NCBI RefSeq assembly: GCF_932526225.1
Contig: NC_064043.1
Span: 6,563,501 to 6,627,500, forward strand
DNA: 64,000 nucleotides
Source of the DNA: Nematostella vectensis
Taxonomy: Eukaryota; Cnidaria; Anthozoa; Actiniaria; Edwardsiidae
Reading direction: 5' to 3'
Shown here: in pieces, positions 32,601-45,717 of the stretch
How positions within the stretch are numbered: the stretch's first letter is position 1
How the letters are laid out: each line of letters opens with the position of its first letter
Program-made: the position numbers and the translations under genes
The notes under the pieces: model-generated
What the model was told of the DNA's origin: nothing
What the model saw: the letters and a program-made list of their open reading frames with translations, nothing else
Databases searched by the model: none

Positions 32601-35600
32601 TCCACACAATATTAAGTCCTTGCCAATGGAAAGTGCTTGGAGTTCGCTCCGTTTTTTAGCGACGCTCCTAGAATTCATATACAAGCATTTCACGGTGGTA
32701 CAGCAATTACTTTTCCCTCTAGAGAACGCCCGTGGGCCAGGATGGGACGCAACATCTCCGCAGAGTAGCAGAAGCCCAACAAGGTAGCAGTTTGGTCTGG
32801 TGAAGTCTCGTCTTGGACGAAACAGGGAATGATGTTGATTCCCGAAATCAGGCCTATTAGAGAAACCCACTTTGCAAAATCTCCATAAATAGAATGACGT
32901 CTCTTTGCCATTGCGATTAGCAATAGGTGGCTGAGCAAAAAGTAGCAAGGATCGTATAGCTAACAAAATGATGACAGAGCTCAGGGAGACGTGACTGGCC
33001 GCCATGATGGTCAGCGGTCAGCGGTCACTGTATACATCACTTGGCACGGTCACTAGGGTGGTCGCTTAATAGAGGTACCACTGTATACATCACTTGGCTC
33101 GGTCCCTGGGGTGGTTGCTTTATAGAGGTACCACTGTATACATCACTTGGCACGGTCACTAGTGTGGTTGCTTAATAGAGGTACCACTGTATACATCACT
33201 TAGCACGGTCCCTAGGGTGGTCGCATTATAGAGGTACCACTGTATACATCACTTAGCACGGTCCCTAGGGTGGTCGCATTATAGAGGTACCACTGTATAC
33301 ATCACTTAGCACGGTCCCTAGGGTGGTCGCTTAATAGAGGTACCACTGTATACATCACTTAGCACGGTCCCTAGGGTGGTCGCTTAATAGAGGTACCACT
33401 GTATACATCACTTAGCACGGTACCTAGGGTGGTCGCTTTATAGAGGTACCACTGTATACATCACTTGGCACGGTCCCTAGGGTGATTGCTTAATAGAGGT
33501 ACCAGTGTATACATCACTTAGCACGGTCCCTAGGGTGGTTGCTTAATAGAGGTACCACTGTATACATCACTTAGCACGGTCCCTAGGGTGGTCGCATTAT
33601 AGAGGTACCACTGTATACATCACTTAGCACGGTCCCTAGGGTGGTCGCTTAATAGAGGTACCACTGTATACATCACTTAGCACGGTCCCTAGGGTGGTCG
33701 CATTATAGAGGTACCACTGTATACATCACTTAGCACGGTCCCTAGGGTGGTTGCTTAATAGAGGTTCCACTATATACATCACTTAGCACGGTCCCTAGGG
33801 TGGTCGCTTAATAGAGGTACCACTGTATACATCACTTGGCACGGTCCCTAGGGTGGTCGCATTATAGAGGTACCACTGTATCACTGTATATTTCACTTTG
33901 CATGGTCCCTAGGTTGCCGTTTTAATAGAGGTACCACTGTATACATCACTTAGCACGATCCCTAGGGTGGTCGCTTAATAGAGGTACCACTGTATACATC
34001 ACTTGGCACGGTCCCTAGGGTGGTCGCTTAATAGAGGTACCACTGTATACATCACTTGGCACGGTCCATAGGGTGGCCGCTTAATAGAGGTTCCACTGTA
34101 TACATCACTTAGCACGGTCCCTAGGGTGGTCGCTTAATAGAGGTACCACTGTATACATCACTTGGCACGGTCCCTAGGGTGGTCGCTTAATAGAGGTACC
34201 ACTGTATACATCACTTGGCACGGTCCATAGGGTGGCCGCTTAATAGAGGTTCCACTGTATACATCACTTAGCACGGTCCCTAGGGTGGTCGCTTAATAGA
34301 GGTACCACTGTATACATCACTTGGCACGGTCCCTAGGGTGGTCGCTTAATAGAGGTACCACTGTATACATCACTTGGCACGGTCCCTAGGGTGGCCGCTT
34401 AATAGAGGTACCACTGTATACATCACTTGGCACGGTACCTAGGGTGGTTGCTTAATAGAGGTACCACTGTATACGTCATTGGCTCGGTCTCTAAGATGGT
34501 CGCTTTATAGAGGTACAACTGTATACATCATTAGCTCGGCCCCTAGGCTGGTCTCTTTATAGAGGTAGCACTGTATACACCATTGACTCGTTCCCGAGGG
34601 TGGTCGCTTAATAGAAATAACACTGTATGTGCATCCGACGTGTCTAAAAAAACTAAGCCACGTGCAAACAGCACCGACATTTGTATCGAGACGCCGGCCC
34701 TGCAATGCTGACGCTGTTTGAACACCATGTTGAGGAATCCCGTGTAGTAGTTCGTAAACATTTCCTTTGTTTTGCGATATAACTAGAAAGACTACAGTCA
34801 AGCTGTAGAAAAGTTAGAGGTCTGGGATGGCGACTGTAGACAAGGTACAAATCAACACAAGGTTGAAAAGGTATATTAAACGTCTTTGTAGTTGCGCCTC
34901 TGTGTCACAGAGGCGTACCTTTTCAACCTTGTGTTGATTCATAACTTTGTTTTGTGGTCAGGGTTGCGTAGCAGTGTCAGCAATGCTGGCTGCTGTCGGG
35001 CTGTTTACATGGGGGTTCAGCACACCAAATTAACCTAAATACCAAATAAACCTAGATTAACCACACCAAATTAACCTTTATCAAGATACCTCGTCCTGTT
35101 GGTGGAGTTTTTCTCTCTTTTCCCAAGTCATGTATGTGACCCCTCTGAAATACAATTTTGAGATACAGAGTAAAGACCACATCCCTAGTAACTGTATTGA
35201 CTAACTATAGAAGGCCAATCCACGCCGCCGTTTCATAATTTCACCCAATACCAGGTCAGACAAGCTGTAGATAAACTAGATGGTCTACGTAGGCGTGATG
35301 TAGACAAGACACAAAAATCCTTTTTTGAACCGACGAAGGGCTAACGCTCAAAACGTCAGCGCAACTACTCTGTTTCACAGAAGCGCTCAACATACCTTTT
35401 TAGCCTTTGTGTTGATTAATACCTAATTTAGGCGTATCCTAAATCAAGTACCATACTTTAATCGTGGGTGCTTATTGTGAAAGAGCAGGAAAGAGACGTT
35501 CTTCAAAAGTCGTTACCTCAGTCGTGCTAGATCCCCGTAACAATCTGGATCCTCAGTGTTGTATCTAAACCAAAGAAGAGGGGCTTTCAATAAGCAATCT

Positions 35601-38136
35601 TTGAGAACTCCTTGATTACGTTTTTCAGAACTTACATTTCAAAGATCACCGCCCAATCAGGTAAGAACAGGAGGTGGGTAAGCCCCGCCCCGTGCATGCC
35701 TATCATGATGTCGGTATTATGTGTCACCTGTCAATCAAGAAATGCGGCAGTTAGAATTTAAAATTTACTTGAAATTTGAGAAATTATTGTTCCGACCTAA
35801 GGAACGTGCATATACTCTAAGGCTATGAAACAAGATCTAGAAATCGTGAAATTTTACTTTCATTAACACCCCTCCCCCCCTCACCCCGCCTTCTACGCCC
35901 TTTTCCCATATTGTTGTGAGGTGTAGGCCATGGATCAGAATCAGCACTTTCGTAAGAGAACGTGGTTCCAGAAAGTACAATACGACGCGTGCTAACATGG
36001 CCACCTTGTCAGTTTTTCGTGTAAGCCAATAAGAAGGCGAGAAACGTGCTATCTGATACGACGCGTGCTACCGTGGCCACCTTGTCGGTTTGCGTGTAAG
36101 CCAATAAGGATGCAAGAAACTGATACGACGCGCGCTACCGTGGCCACCTTGCCAGTTTTGTGAAGTAAACCAATAAAGATGCTAGAAACATACTATTTGA
36201 TACGACGCGCGCTACCGTGGCTACCTTGACTGTTTTGTGAAGTAAACCAATAAGGATGCGAGAAACGTACTATCTGATACGACGCGCGCTACCGTGACCA
36301 CCTTGACAGTTTTGTGAAGTAAGCCAATAAGGAGGCAAGAAACGTGCTATCTGATACGACGCGCGTTACCGTGGCCACCGTGACAGTTTTGTGAGGTAAG
36401 CCAATAAGGAGGCAAGAACCGAGCTATCTAATTAGCCGCAACGTTATTAGCCAACAAGAGCAACAAGTGTGTAAAAAACTGCTTCAATGAACATCAGGAT
36501 ACGACGCGCGCTACCGTGGCCACCTTGACTGTTTTGTGAAGTAAACCAATAAGGATGCGAGAAACGTACAATCTGATACGACGCGCGCTATCGTGGCCAC
36601 CTTGACAGTTTTGTGAAGTAAGCCAATAAGGAGGCAAGAAACGTGCTATCTGATACGACGCGCGCTACCGTGGCCACCGTGACAGTTTTGTGAGGTAAGC
36701 CAATAAGGAGGCAAGAACCGAGCTATCTAATTAGCAGCAACGTTATTAGCCAACAAGAGCAACAAGTGTGTAAAAAACTGCTTCAATGAACATCAGAATA
36801 CGATGGAATCCTCGTGGCTGTAAAGTTCGTGTCAATCAAAACGCATGCAGTGAATCTCGCATACTGATTGGCTAACTTTGTAATGGTAGCCACGGTGGCG
36901 CATGCGCACTTTAAAACAATGGTAAAATAACATTAACAAGGTTACCTTTAGTTGATCTAAGAAAGGAATTTCACTGTAAACAGAAAACAAAGTAAATTGC
37001 TACACTTAAGGAAAGAACGATACACGTGATAGGAATGACAAGAAATGTAGCTAATGCAATCATTCAAGATGACCTTTGAATTTCTTATTTGATAAGCTGG
37101 AGATTTCAATAAAAAACTTGAAGATTTCAATAGCGATATAGGACCTGACATTATTCTTTCATCCACCACCTTAGATTTTGTACCAAAAAAGATGAATTAA
37201 TTGCAGGAAAACTCGAGCTAAAGCCCCTTGTGCACATCTAATGAGACTCACCGGTTGTAATGTACCACCTTCACTTTAAAATTTGGGACACTCTTCATGG
37301 CACCAATTAGCTGAAAGAACAAGTAGGGTAGACTTAACATAATAATAATAATATAATTATTTATAAAGCGCTATCTATGTGATCAAATGAAACGGAGAAA
37401 ACAAAAACTTGCAATATAGAAACAAATAATGAAGACTACTTTACACATTGTAGGCTTGGCGGAACAAATGTGTCTGCATAGCCTGTTTAAATGGAGTCAG
37501 TCCCTTTATTTCTCTAATGTAGTTTGGTAATTGATTTCACAGTTCTGGACCGGCATGAGCAAACGCCCTGTCCCCTAGAGTTTTATTTTTATTTATTTAT
37601 TTTTTTATTTTTTTTTTTGGGAGGGGGGGTGCATTATTAAACGGACTTGCTGTAGGGAATTAATACTTCTTCCATATTGAGGATGTCCACGCGAGAAACG
37701 TCCAGGCACTGATCAAATAGAATAACTGGATAACAAACAAAATGTGTAGTTTTGTGATTTGTGCTAAAAGCATTATTACCTCGTCCTGATTCAAAATGTT
37801 TCTGTATTGAGTCTTTCTCTCGATCAAAGTGATTCTAAATTCATCTTCCTGTAGTTAAAAGAAAGGCTAATTTGTCGAGTGTTGAACATGCCTCACAATG
37901 CCTGACACTCAAGCCTGACAATCAAGCATGTGGGGAAGACACCGAGAAAGAGGATGATGAAGAATAAAGATGATAATGTCCAGGATGATTTTAATATTTT
38001 GATTATAATAACGATGTATTTGTGATGGAGATGATAAAGATGAGGATTCTGATAACAATGATGATATTGCTATAGCAGTAATAATGATAGCAGTAATTAT
38101 GATGATGACAATGTGCCAATAATAATAATGATGGTA

Positions 38137-38171
<35 letters not shown>

Positions 38172-41100
38172 AGTGATGGTGATGGCGACTATGATGATAG
38201 TGTTAACATATGATAATTAACATCTATACCTAGATAGTATAAAGGGCACTTATACCTCATATTCATCTTGAATGATGCCCAGGCGCTCCAGTGTATGATG
38301 AGTAAAGGAATGGAACAGCCCACTTCCATGACAATTAGGAACCTATCATACAAAACATATGGTTCTGTGTGTTAGCACTTCAGCGGATTGGGTTTTTCAT
38401 GGGTTCGGGGAGTATCATTCTGTTTCTCGGCTCTTTTCGACTTTTTGAACGTATATAAGCTTATTAGAAGCTTATGTGACCAGATAAGTTCAACTCCGGT
38501 TGGCCCTGGCCTTGGTAGATAAGAAGATGATTAATTCTGTGTATGTTTGGATGGAAAGAGTTTCTAGATGGATCTAGTGACCTATTACCAGAGTTTGTAT
38601 GCCGGTTTGAAGTTAATTGATCCGGGGTCAGTGCATTACTACCCTGGACCCCACCCTGGGTTTTTCTCTACACACGCCCATGGCATTGAAAATATATCCA
38701 CTACTCACGGTTTTACCGCTCGTGCTGTAACTGACGGAAAGTGTATCAAAATAGGAATGTTTCCACGACACGAGAATTAGACAATACAGCTCTTAAACAG
38801 AAACTTATTTCTGCACAGTTCCCTGCCTTCTGTGTGTATTAATTTAAAGAAGTAAAAGCACGCCGCCATTTTATGCTCCCGCTCAATGCCGAATCACACA
38901 AAGAATACATTTCCAACGGCCAATTCAAGCAGGTAATAACTGAGAAACATTCAATGAAATATCAATAATAAATTATCAGACTTCGCTCGTGTATGTTTAT
39001 GTTGATATTTTCTTGCAAATAGACCGTTGTCTTTACAATTATAAGCAATAACAAAGGAGTGGTTGGCATTCTTTAAGGGCTCACCAGTGGCATGTTGTAG
39101 TAAAGACCAAAGATCATCCTTGCAAGTAGGGAAAACACTGCGTCTTTCAAACATACCTAAAATACAACACAACACGGGCATGAGGTAATCTCCTCCGCAG
39201 GCATCTTGTGTGTTTTTTGTACTTCAGTATTTTTATGAATCGGGCTTCCTGTGGTGAGTTGAACCGGAACCCGAAAGGGGGCACAGGAAGCCCGAAACTC
39301 GAGACGGTTTAGGCCTGAGGCCAAAGAGTTTCTGACAGTCGCCTATTTGTCATAATAGCAAACTACAGTGTAAGGAAGCAGCCATTTCCATAGAGTAACT
39401 TTTTTAATCCATTCGATGCTTTGTATTCAATTTAGTACATGTAGTTTAAAATTTGTTTTTTTAGGGACGGTTTATTAGAAAATCTGGTGGAGGGCTGCAG
39501 GATTTTTATGTGCAGGATATATTTTTCGACATAATTATTGTGCAGATTTATTTTCGCGGGTCATTCGATTTTTTTTATATATTTAATCTTCTAGCGATTG
39601 GCCAAGGCGGCAAGTTAGGGGGTTTTTTTTGGAAACATTCACTGTGTAGGATTTTTTTCCTCTGTAGAAGGCTTAAGCATTTTTTTGCAGGGAAGGGGGA
39701 ATTCTGTACCACCCAACAGATTTCCCGTTCCTTTGGGTATTTCAAGATTCCAACACAATTTTGTTTCCAATATTGAATAAAAAATAGTTGACTGGCCCTT
39801 CACATTTGCAGATGAAGAGCCATTGGGAAGACAATTCCTCAAGCACATCAAAGAAAATACTGTATCATGGATTTTGCGTACAATAAATATGAAAGGGCAG
39901 AAAATGGAAGGGCTCTGTGAGCTAAAATATTCATTTGGTTTCGATTTAACGATACATAACAAACATATCGTTTACATCTACAAATAAACATGACAAGCGA
40001 CTAGCAGTACAAAATGTCGCTGAAGATGCAATAATGACTAAGCACTTTGCAGTCACAAAATATCCGGTGAAAAAGCTAATCTATTTTCTTTTTACCTACC
40101 CTTTTTCCTTGAAAACTGTTTAAACGGAGTAAAGGGTGCTTAGAAAATACCATCCACATTTCTGAGAAGAAGTCTGCATAGTGCATGTCACTCTAGAGGG
40201 AAAAGAATGTAGTTACAGTGCATAGTGTGACGTGCACTACCGTAGCCGCATTGGTAGCCTTGACTAACATAAATTTCACTAAACCAACTCACATAAAATC
40301 AAAGTGGCAATCGCATTAGTTTACCCTAGCCAACTAGCGTAGCAAAGAATGCTTCAATCCGCATAAAAAAAAAACCTCTAGTTGTGAAATTCCTATAATT
40401 CAAAGCTGAATTCTTCCATGCTAATTGGCTTATTTCTTAAAACGTTGTCTAAGTAGCAATGGTAGCTTGCATTGCACTATGTGGAACTGGTGGGAGAGGA
40501 AGAGAGGTTGAGAAAGATCCGAATAGAGTAGGATTTGATTTCTGTTTTCCTTTCTCAAAGAAAGCACCATCAGATGTCCGCAATTGATGCAAAAGCGCTG
40601 GGATGCTCTCATTCCACGATGAGGCGCTTATTTGTGATAGGAGCTTATTCAAGGGGAGGTGCATATTACAAAATCTGTTTGCCTTTTTACAATATTTTCC
40701 CATAACCATAACAAAACAAACTTTTAATGGTAAAATGTTGTCACAGGTAGTATTGTCAGTTATTGTTAATTCCCTTTGATGTATGGAAAGTCGCCGTTGC
40801 CATCAAAGTCTACCGAATGCAACACGATTAGGTGAGGTGCTTATTCAGGGAAGGAGCTTACTCATATTTTTTTCCCTTTGTGAGGCGATTATATTATCAA
40901 GCAAAATTATCATGATAATCACTCACTGTGTCCCAAACTAGGATGTTTACATCTGTTGAAAAGCTCCCATTTATGTGTTGCGAGGCGTAGAGATTTACAA
41001 AGTCACAGAAGTGGTGATACATGTTGACTCCTTGAGGATAAACCGGAAACAATCAAGATCAATGTAAATTAGCAAGGCCAGCATTTGTGATCAAATAACA

Positions 41101-44100
41101 AGGGGCTGGATCTTTGCCCATTATCACTTTACCTGCATCTAACTTGATCACCATTGTTGGCTTGTCAATCACGACATCACAAGCACCATCATTCATAGGA
41201 TGATATGGCAATGATGTGAAATGTTGAAGCTCTGCAAACCTGAATGGAAAAAAATGGGAAATAAATACAAATAACAAAAATAGTAGGTATAAGGAAAAAA
41301 GGACATATGACCGAAATTAAGCCGACCACAGAAGTAAACCTTACCATGATTGCAGTGGACTTTTGTTTTCCCCTTGCTGCTTATGAAGTTCTTTATTGAA
41401 GTTACAATGACCTCCAACTTCCCCTTCCTTGAAAACATCTTCATGATATCTGAACAGCATGACAAAAGCAATTTGATAAAGACAAACAAAAAAACATGAT
41501 AGCAGCAGAGGCGGAGGAAGTACTGCAGGCCTTGAGTTAGAACAACTGGCAAAAGAAAACAGTGATATTCAACCAATTTTTAATTCAATAAACTCTACTA
41601 AAATAAATTCTCATTTTCATGCACAGAATAACCTGACTAATAACAAGCATATATTTATAGTTTTCATATAGTGCCTATTATATGGTACTGTTCTAAATGC
41701 TTTTCATCCATGCTGAAATTAAGAAACACATTATTCTAGTAAGTAGGGGGTGGGGCACTGGGCCACATGCTCCCAATTATTTTAAAAAAAAATTATAAGC
41801 AGATGATCAGTAGGGGCGCGGCTGTGCCCTCCCCCCCCCCCCCCCCCCCAATGTTTTCTTAATATTTCTGCATTGCCTTCCCCCCCAAAAAAAAACTAAT
41901 TTGAGGCCCACTACAGCTATGTAAAGTCACATTCAGGACTGAAAAACATTAAAGAAACTCCCCATGTCTAGATTAGAGATTAGAGGCCCATACACTGACA
42001 TTTTAACACACTGGGCCACCCGTGGTGCTTAACAATTGGGCATCCCTTCCTTAGTTAACCAGGCCTACAGTAGGATAGTCTAAGTAATACCTGTTGTGTC
42101 TTCTGTGGAAATCATATCTTCTAAAGTCCAGGTAGAGATTGGTGGCTCTGCAGTACCACAGGTTTTTGGTACAACTCAGAGAGGAATCACCCTGAGATTA
42201 TAAACACAAGCAAATAAAGTCCATTGTTTCATCTTCATTTGCTACATTTAAATTTGGAAAGACACATGGAAAGAATGGTATCTAAACTATGGCTAACAGT
42301 AACAAGCAATGTGTTACAAACAATGTAAGGTTATCTTGGAGGTCTTGCAAGACAACCTAATATTAACAATGCCAGCTGGCTTTCATCCAATTGAATTTAT
42401 GAAAATAAAGCCTGTGCAAACAGCAATGAGATGCTGGCCCAGCGATGCTGGCACTCTTTGAACACCATGTTGGGATGAAGCTGTATTCACCAATATTCCC
42501 CTTGTCCTGTGGTCAACCAAGCATAGTGGTCCCAGAAATGCAGACTATTATTGGCACTGTTTGCACGGGGCTTGACATTGACAAACACTGCTTTGTGAAA
42601 TCATATTGCTTCCAAACTTATTGGGTGAGGTGGGGAATGCCCCTGGCATCACCTCAACCTCATCAGCTTTATGGCCCTGTTTCATGCATTCTGAAGACAG
42701 TGAAGGCTCCCAAGATTAAAAAAAAAACATCTTGCTAATACCATGTTTTTTTAAAGCATGACGACAGAGTATTACCTGGTTCTGTGGAGTGCAGAGTTGC
42801 ATCATTGTATCCATCTTTTTCCTAAGGTAACCAAAATCCCCCTGCTCCCAGAACTTTTGCTGTTGGTCTTCAAGAGTTTGTGCCCTATGGTATAAAAAAC
42901 AGTAAAAATGTTCAGTTATACTATTATTACAAGTGGAAGCATTATATTATAGTCTCACCAAGACTGAATAAATACTGTATGTGGCAAGTGTATGAAGGTG
43001 TCTGCTAAAGTGGCAATTGCGCCAGTTCTGTGTGCACAGTAGAGATGACAGTTAAGTGATTAGCATTTCAAAACAAGACACTTTGCATGTGGTCACAGTA
43101 ACTGTTACCCCTGTGTTTTAAGTCATTGTCCGAAACTTGAGAATGAACAGGAGCTCAAAAGTAAATTCTACAAACTTACAAAGTCTATTGTTTTGTATTC
43201 ATTTTAGAGTGAATTTCTACTCATGATACTGGCTAATTCAATAAGTATAGCGACAAGACTCTATTAAATATGAGACTCAACCATATCAATTTATTTATTG
43301 CATTGATACAACTCTGGTAAAAGCTTTTAGAAACAAAAGAGGTTTGCAAATGCTGATTTATTGGCGTAGACCAAAAACAATTACTGTCAAGTGTGATACC
43401 CATTATTTCTAATTTAAACAAGGTTATGTCACAACTCTCGGACATCGCTTTCAAAGAGTATTCTTTTGAAAGTGATTGGTCAATGAAGGCCTAATTTTAA
43501 AAGAAGATTTTGGAAGCAACGCATCTAGTGAAATAAGGTAGCTCCCAGATTCAATGCCCCCTTCTTAGCATTTTCTCAGAAATTTAAAAAGAAAATGAAG
43601 AGTAGAGGGTACACCATGTCCCCAGTTATCTTAATGTCTCTGTATTATTTCCCCTCCTAATATTTAAAGGTCTGCTAATGCTGATAGGGCTAATACTGTA
43701 ATACTCACCATCTTCTATCAAGCTTGGTGCATGTTGGGTGAGAGTAACGGTCACTGGTATCACAGTCTGGCTCATATCCCCAGCATTTCTTTTTATTTAA
43801 TATCTGCAATTTTTAAAAGATACATTTAATTACTTTTTAGCTGAGCTCCCTGGCAGCACGAAGCACTGAGTGAGTGGAGCCCCATACATAAAAGAAAGTG
43901 GTATACAAAACATATATGGTAACAAATATTGGTAACCCATCTACTTGAGTTTTCGTGACACAATGCCTGTCCGTCCATCCCCAAAAAGCATTGTATGATA
44001 ACCAAACTTGGCAGGTGTCTTGTATGTGTCAAGGGAGGTGGAAAACTGTGGTCACATGATTTGTGACATCATCAATGACATCACTAAAAGCAAAAATATG

Positions 44101-45717
44101 CTGACGTCATCAAAATAAAAAATATTTATCATGAAGGAAACATTGTATGGCAACCAAACTTGGTAGGTGTCATATAGGTGTCAAGGGGGGGTGCAACAAT
44201 TTGTCATGTGTTGTGTGACATCACCAACGTCACCACTTGAAGTAAAAAAACGTATTTAAAAGCAAAAACATTCATATCTCTTCAAAAAAACAATGTTTCA
44301 GAACCACACTCGGTAGGTGTCATGTTGGTGTCAAGGGGGGTGCTCAAATATGGTCACATGGTTGATGTCATCAATGAAATCAATAGAAGCAAAGTATGCT
44401 GACATTATCAAAATAAAAAAATCATATCTCCCGAAAGAAACATTTATAACAACCAAAATTGGTGTCATGTATGGTCATGTGATGCTTGACGCCATCAATG
44501 ACGTCACTTTAAGAAAATTTTATACCTTTATTCATATCTCCTAAACGAAACAACATATGACAACCAAACTTGGTATGTGTCATGTATGTGTCAAGGGGGG
44601 TCCACCAATATAGTCACGTGATTGTGACATCATTGATGACGTCACTATAAAGCAAAAATATGATGCTGTCACCAAAATAACAAATATTTATACCAAACCA
44701 AACTCGGTAGGTGTCATGTAGGTATCATGGGGAATGGAACAATATGGTCACGTGTTGTGTGATGTCATGAGGTTACTTAAGGCAAAAAATGTAATTAAAA
44801 GTAAAAACATTCATATCTCTTGAAAGAAACATTGTTTCACAAGCAAACTTGGCAGGTCATCTTTGTATCAAGAGGGGTCAAAAATAGAATTACAATAATA
44901 TTTAATATTTCTTAAATTATTAAGCAAAAAAAGCAATGATTGGGTCTTTTGGACTCTTAGGCAATGCTTAAATCTATATATTACTAATCACCTTAATCAC
45001 ACATATACATCACATATAATCACACATATACATCACATATAATCACACATATTCATACATATTACTAATTCATAAACGGATGGTACTGCAGTATGGTAAG
45101 GAGTGTCCTGACATTACCTGACAGGATCTCTTGTCTTGGCAGTAGCCTTCAGATGATGTAAAGTGACTTTGCACAGAAGTTCCCAAAATCACTTCACTAA
45201 ACAAGAGTAGCACCAGGAAAATACAATGGAGATGTAAATGGATCAATGGGCGCATTTTTCTGCAAAAAAAAAAAATTCTTTAGGAAATCCCAAGAATAAT
45301 CAGCCAAGCTAACCCAGTATGCAAAGATCAATGCAGAGATGTATTAAACAGTTGCATTTCTGGCTGCGTGTATCATGAGTGGGGATGAATACAGGGAATG
45401 TATGAACATTCTCACAAAAATTAGGCTTGTGATAAGGTCCAAAATCTTGTTGTTGACAGCTATAGATTGTTGATTTACTGATCCAATTGATATCAATTAC
45501 TTTTAAATAAATTTATACAAAATTTTAAAAATCGATTAATTTGGATGTACCGACAGGTTTCTCGATATCGATTGAATCATTGAACACGCCCGGCATTAAG
45601 TAAATTAAGTAATCAAGTAAATTACCGATTAAAAATTGTTTTACATATTTCTTCAAGTTTTCATTGAAGCAAGTGACGGCTGTGTTTTCTATTCCTAAAA
45701 TAACAATCCGACTCACC
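29193..45717 (-). CDS. EOGT: EGF domain-specific O-GlcNAc transferase, 17 coding exons, about 501 residues
   Basis: EOGT transfers GlcNAc to Ser/Thr of folded EGF repeats in the ER. Non-coding exon 1 ends at 45717. Minus-strand exons follow: 45258-45118 (ATG at 45255), 43803-43709, 42884-42776, 42191-42091, 41449-41345, 41239-41133, 41030-40927, 40192-40100, 39156-39085, 38342-38256, 37848-37780, 37310-37252, 36973-36946, 35727-35636, 35564-35517, 35144-35090 and 29336-29193. All have GT-AG borders and matching phases. The leader ([15 protein letters not shown]) is followed by family motifs [41 protein letters not shown], the GT61-type [22 protein letters not shown] and GHHPTLG. The length is close to the human protein. 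The end reads SEDKPDP, with no KDEL-type ER retention signal. Introns hold large repeats, including a retrotransposon. The identity is firm. Confidence 0.95.
29395..29622. repeat. ATC/TCG microsatellite interrupted by an 86-bp unrelated block
   Basis: (GTC)n and (ATC)n run from about 29399 to 29448, then resume from 29535 to about 29620. The block 29449-29534 between them is identical to TNF-receptor intron sequence 26217-26302. The repeat lies in the last EOGT intron, about 60 bp upstream (transcript sense) of the final exon's acceptor. Confidence 0.92.
29720..30002. repeat. 53-bp minisatellite, left part
   Basis: About five units of the same 53-bp repeat as 33026-34590, interrupted by the retrotransposon at 30003. 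The unit contains CACTGTATACATCACTTGG and GGTCGCTTTATAGAGGTAC. Confidence 0.9.
30003..33025 (-). mobile_element. Broken CR1/L2-type non-LTR retrotransposon, about 3.0 kb
   Basis: Minus-strand element with its 5' end at 33025 and a 3' end made of TTTAG repeats (TAAAC units in element sense, no poly-A tail). CACTG flanks both sides (29998-30002 and 33026-33030), a short target duplication inside the minisatellite. Coding remnants in order: an N-terminal segment from 33005 ([11 protein letters not shown]), endonuclease-like pieces ([15 protein letters not shown]), then reverse transcriptase at 32284-30800 with [24 protein letters not shown] and LYADDSKLY, and a C-terminal part ending before 30214 (KLWNSLPS). 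The frame changes at least four times (near 32556, 32440, 32240 and 30850), so it is inactive. It lies in the last EOGT intron, in the same transcriptional sense. Confidence 0.88.
33026..34590. repeat. 53-bp minisatellite, main array, about 29 units
   Basis: The unit reads CACTGTATACATCACTTAGC, ACGGTCCCTAGGGTGGTCGC, TTAATAGAGGTAC. Units differ at a few positions (TTAGC or TTGGC; TTAAT, TTTAT or ATTAT). Each carries palindromes GTATAC, CCCTAGGG and GGTACC. It occupies EOGT intron sequence between exons 35144-35090 and 29336-29193. Confidence 0.93.
34830..35420. repeat. Short hairpin repeats in the EOGT intron region
   Basis: ATCAACACAAGGTTGAAAAG at 34851 faces CTTTTCAACCTTGTGTTGAT at 34918, giving arms of over 20 bases with a short loop. 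A related pair is suggested at 35290-35420 (CTTTGTGTTGATTAA at the right end). The EOGT exon 35144-35090 lies between them. Confidence 0.6.
35975..36800. repeat. Minisatellite with unit about 75-80 bp
   Basis: About nine units contain GATACGACGCGCGCTACCGT, GGCCACCTTGACAGTTTTGT and AAGCCAATAAGGAGGCAAGA. Two longer higher-order blocks include GAGCTATCTAATTAGC with GCAACAAGTGTG. It lies in the EOGT intron between exons 36973-36946 and 35727-35636. Confidence 0.88.
38120..38190. repeat. ATG/GAT microsatellite
   Basis: A near-perfect (ATG)n run of about 14 units within a wider GAT-rich stretch (37970-38200), in the EOGT intron between exons 38342-38256 and 37848-37780. Confidence 0.85.
41745..41925. 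repeat. Dispersed repeat family, third copy, with long C-run
   Basis: Same family as 24262-24395, here with a run of about 19 C. It lies in the EOGT intron between exons 42191-42091 and 41449-41345. Confidence 0.55.
43940..44890. repeat. Tandem repeat of about 150 bp units with TGACGTCA palindromes
   Basis: About six diverged units share CAACCAAACTTGGTAGGTGT, TGTCAAGGGGGGTG, GGTCACGTGATTGTGACATC and ATGACGTCAC. Perfect TGACGTCA (CRE consensus) occurs at 44102-44109, 44499-44506 and 44637-44644, with near matches in other units. It lies in the large EOGT intron between coding exons 45258-45118 and 43803-43709. Confidence 0.85.

Noticed and set aside
33000-36800. CRISPR-like regular repeats
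   Set aside because: Units are directly tandem without unique spacers and lie in an animal gene intron; they are minisatellites.
29193-37240. EOGT seeming to lack its catalytic exons
   Set aside because: A closer scan found them as small exons at 36946-36973, 35636-35727, 35517-35564 and 35090-35144, all in phase.
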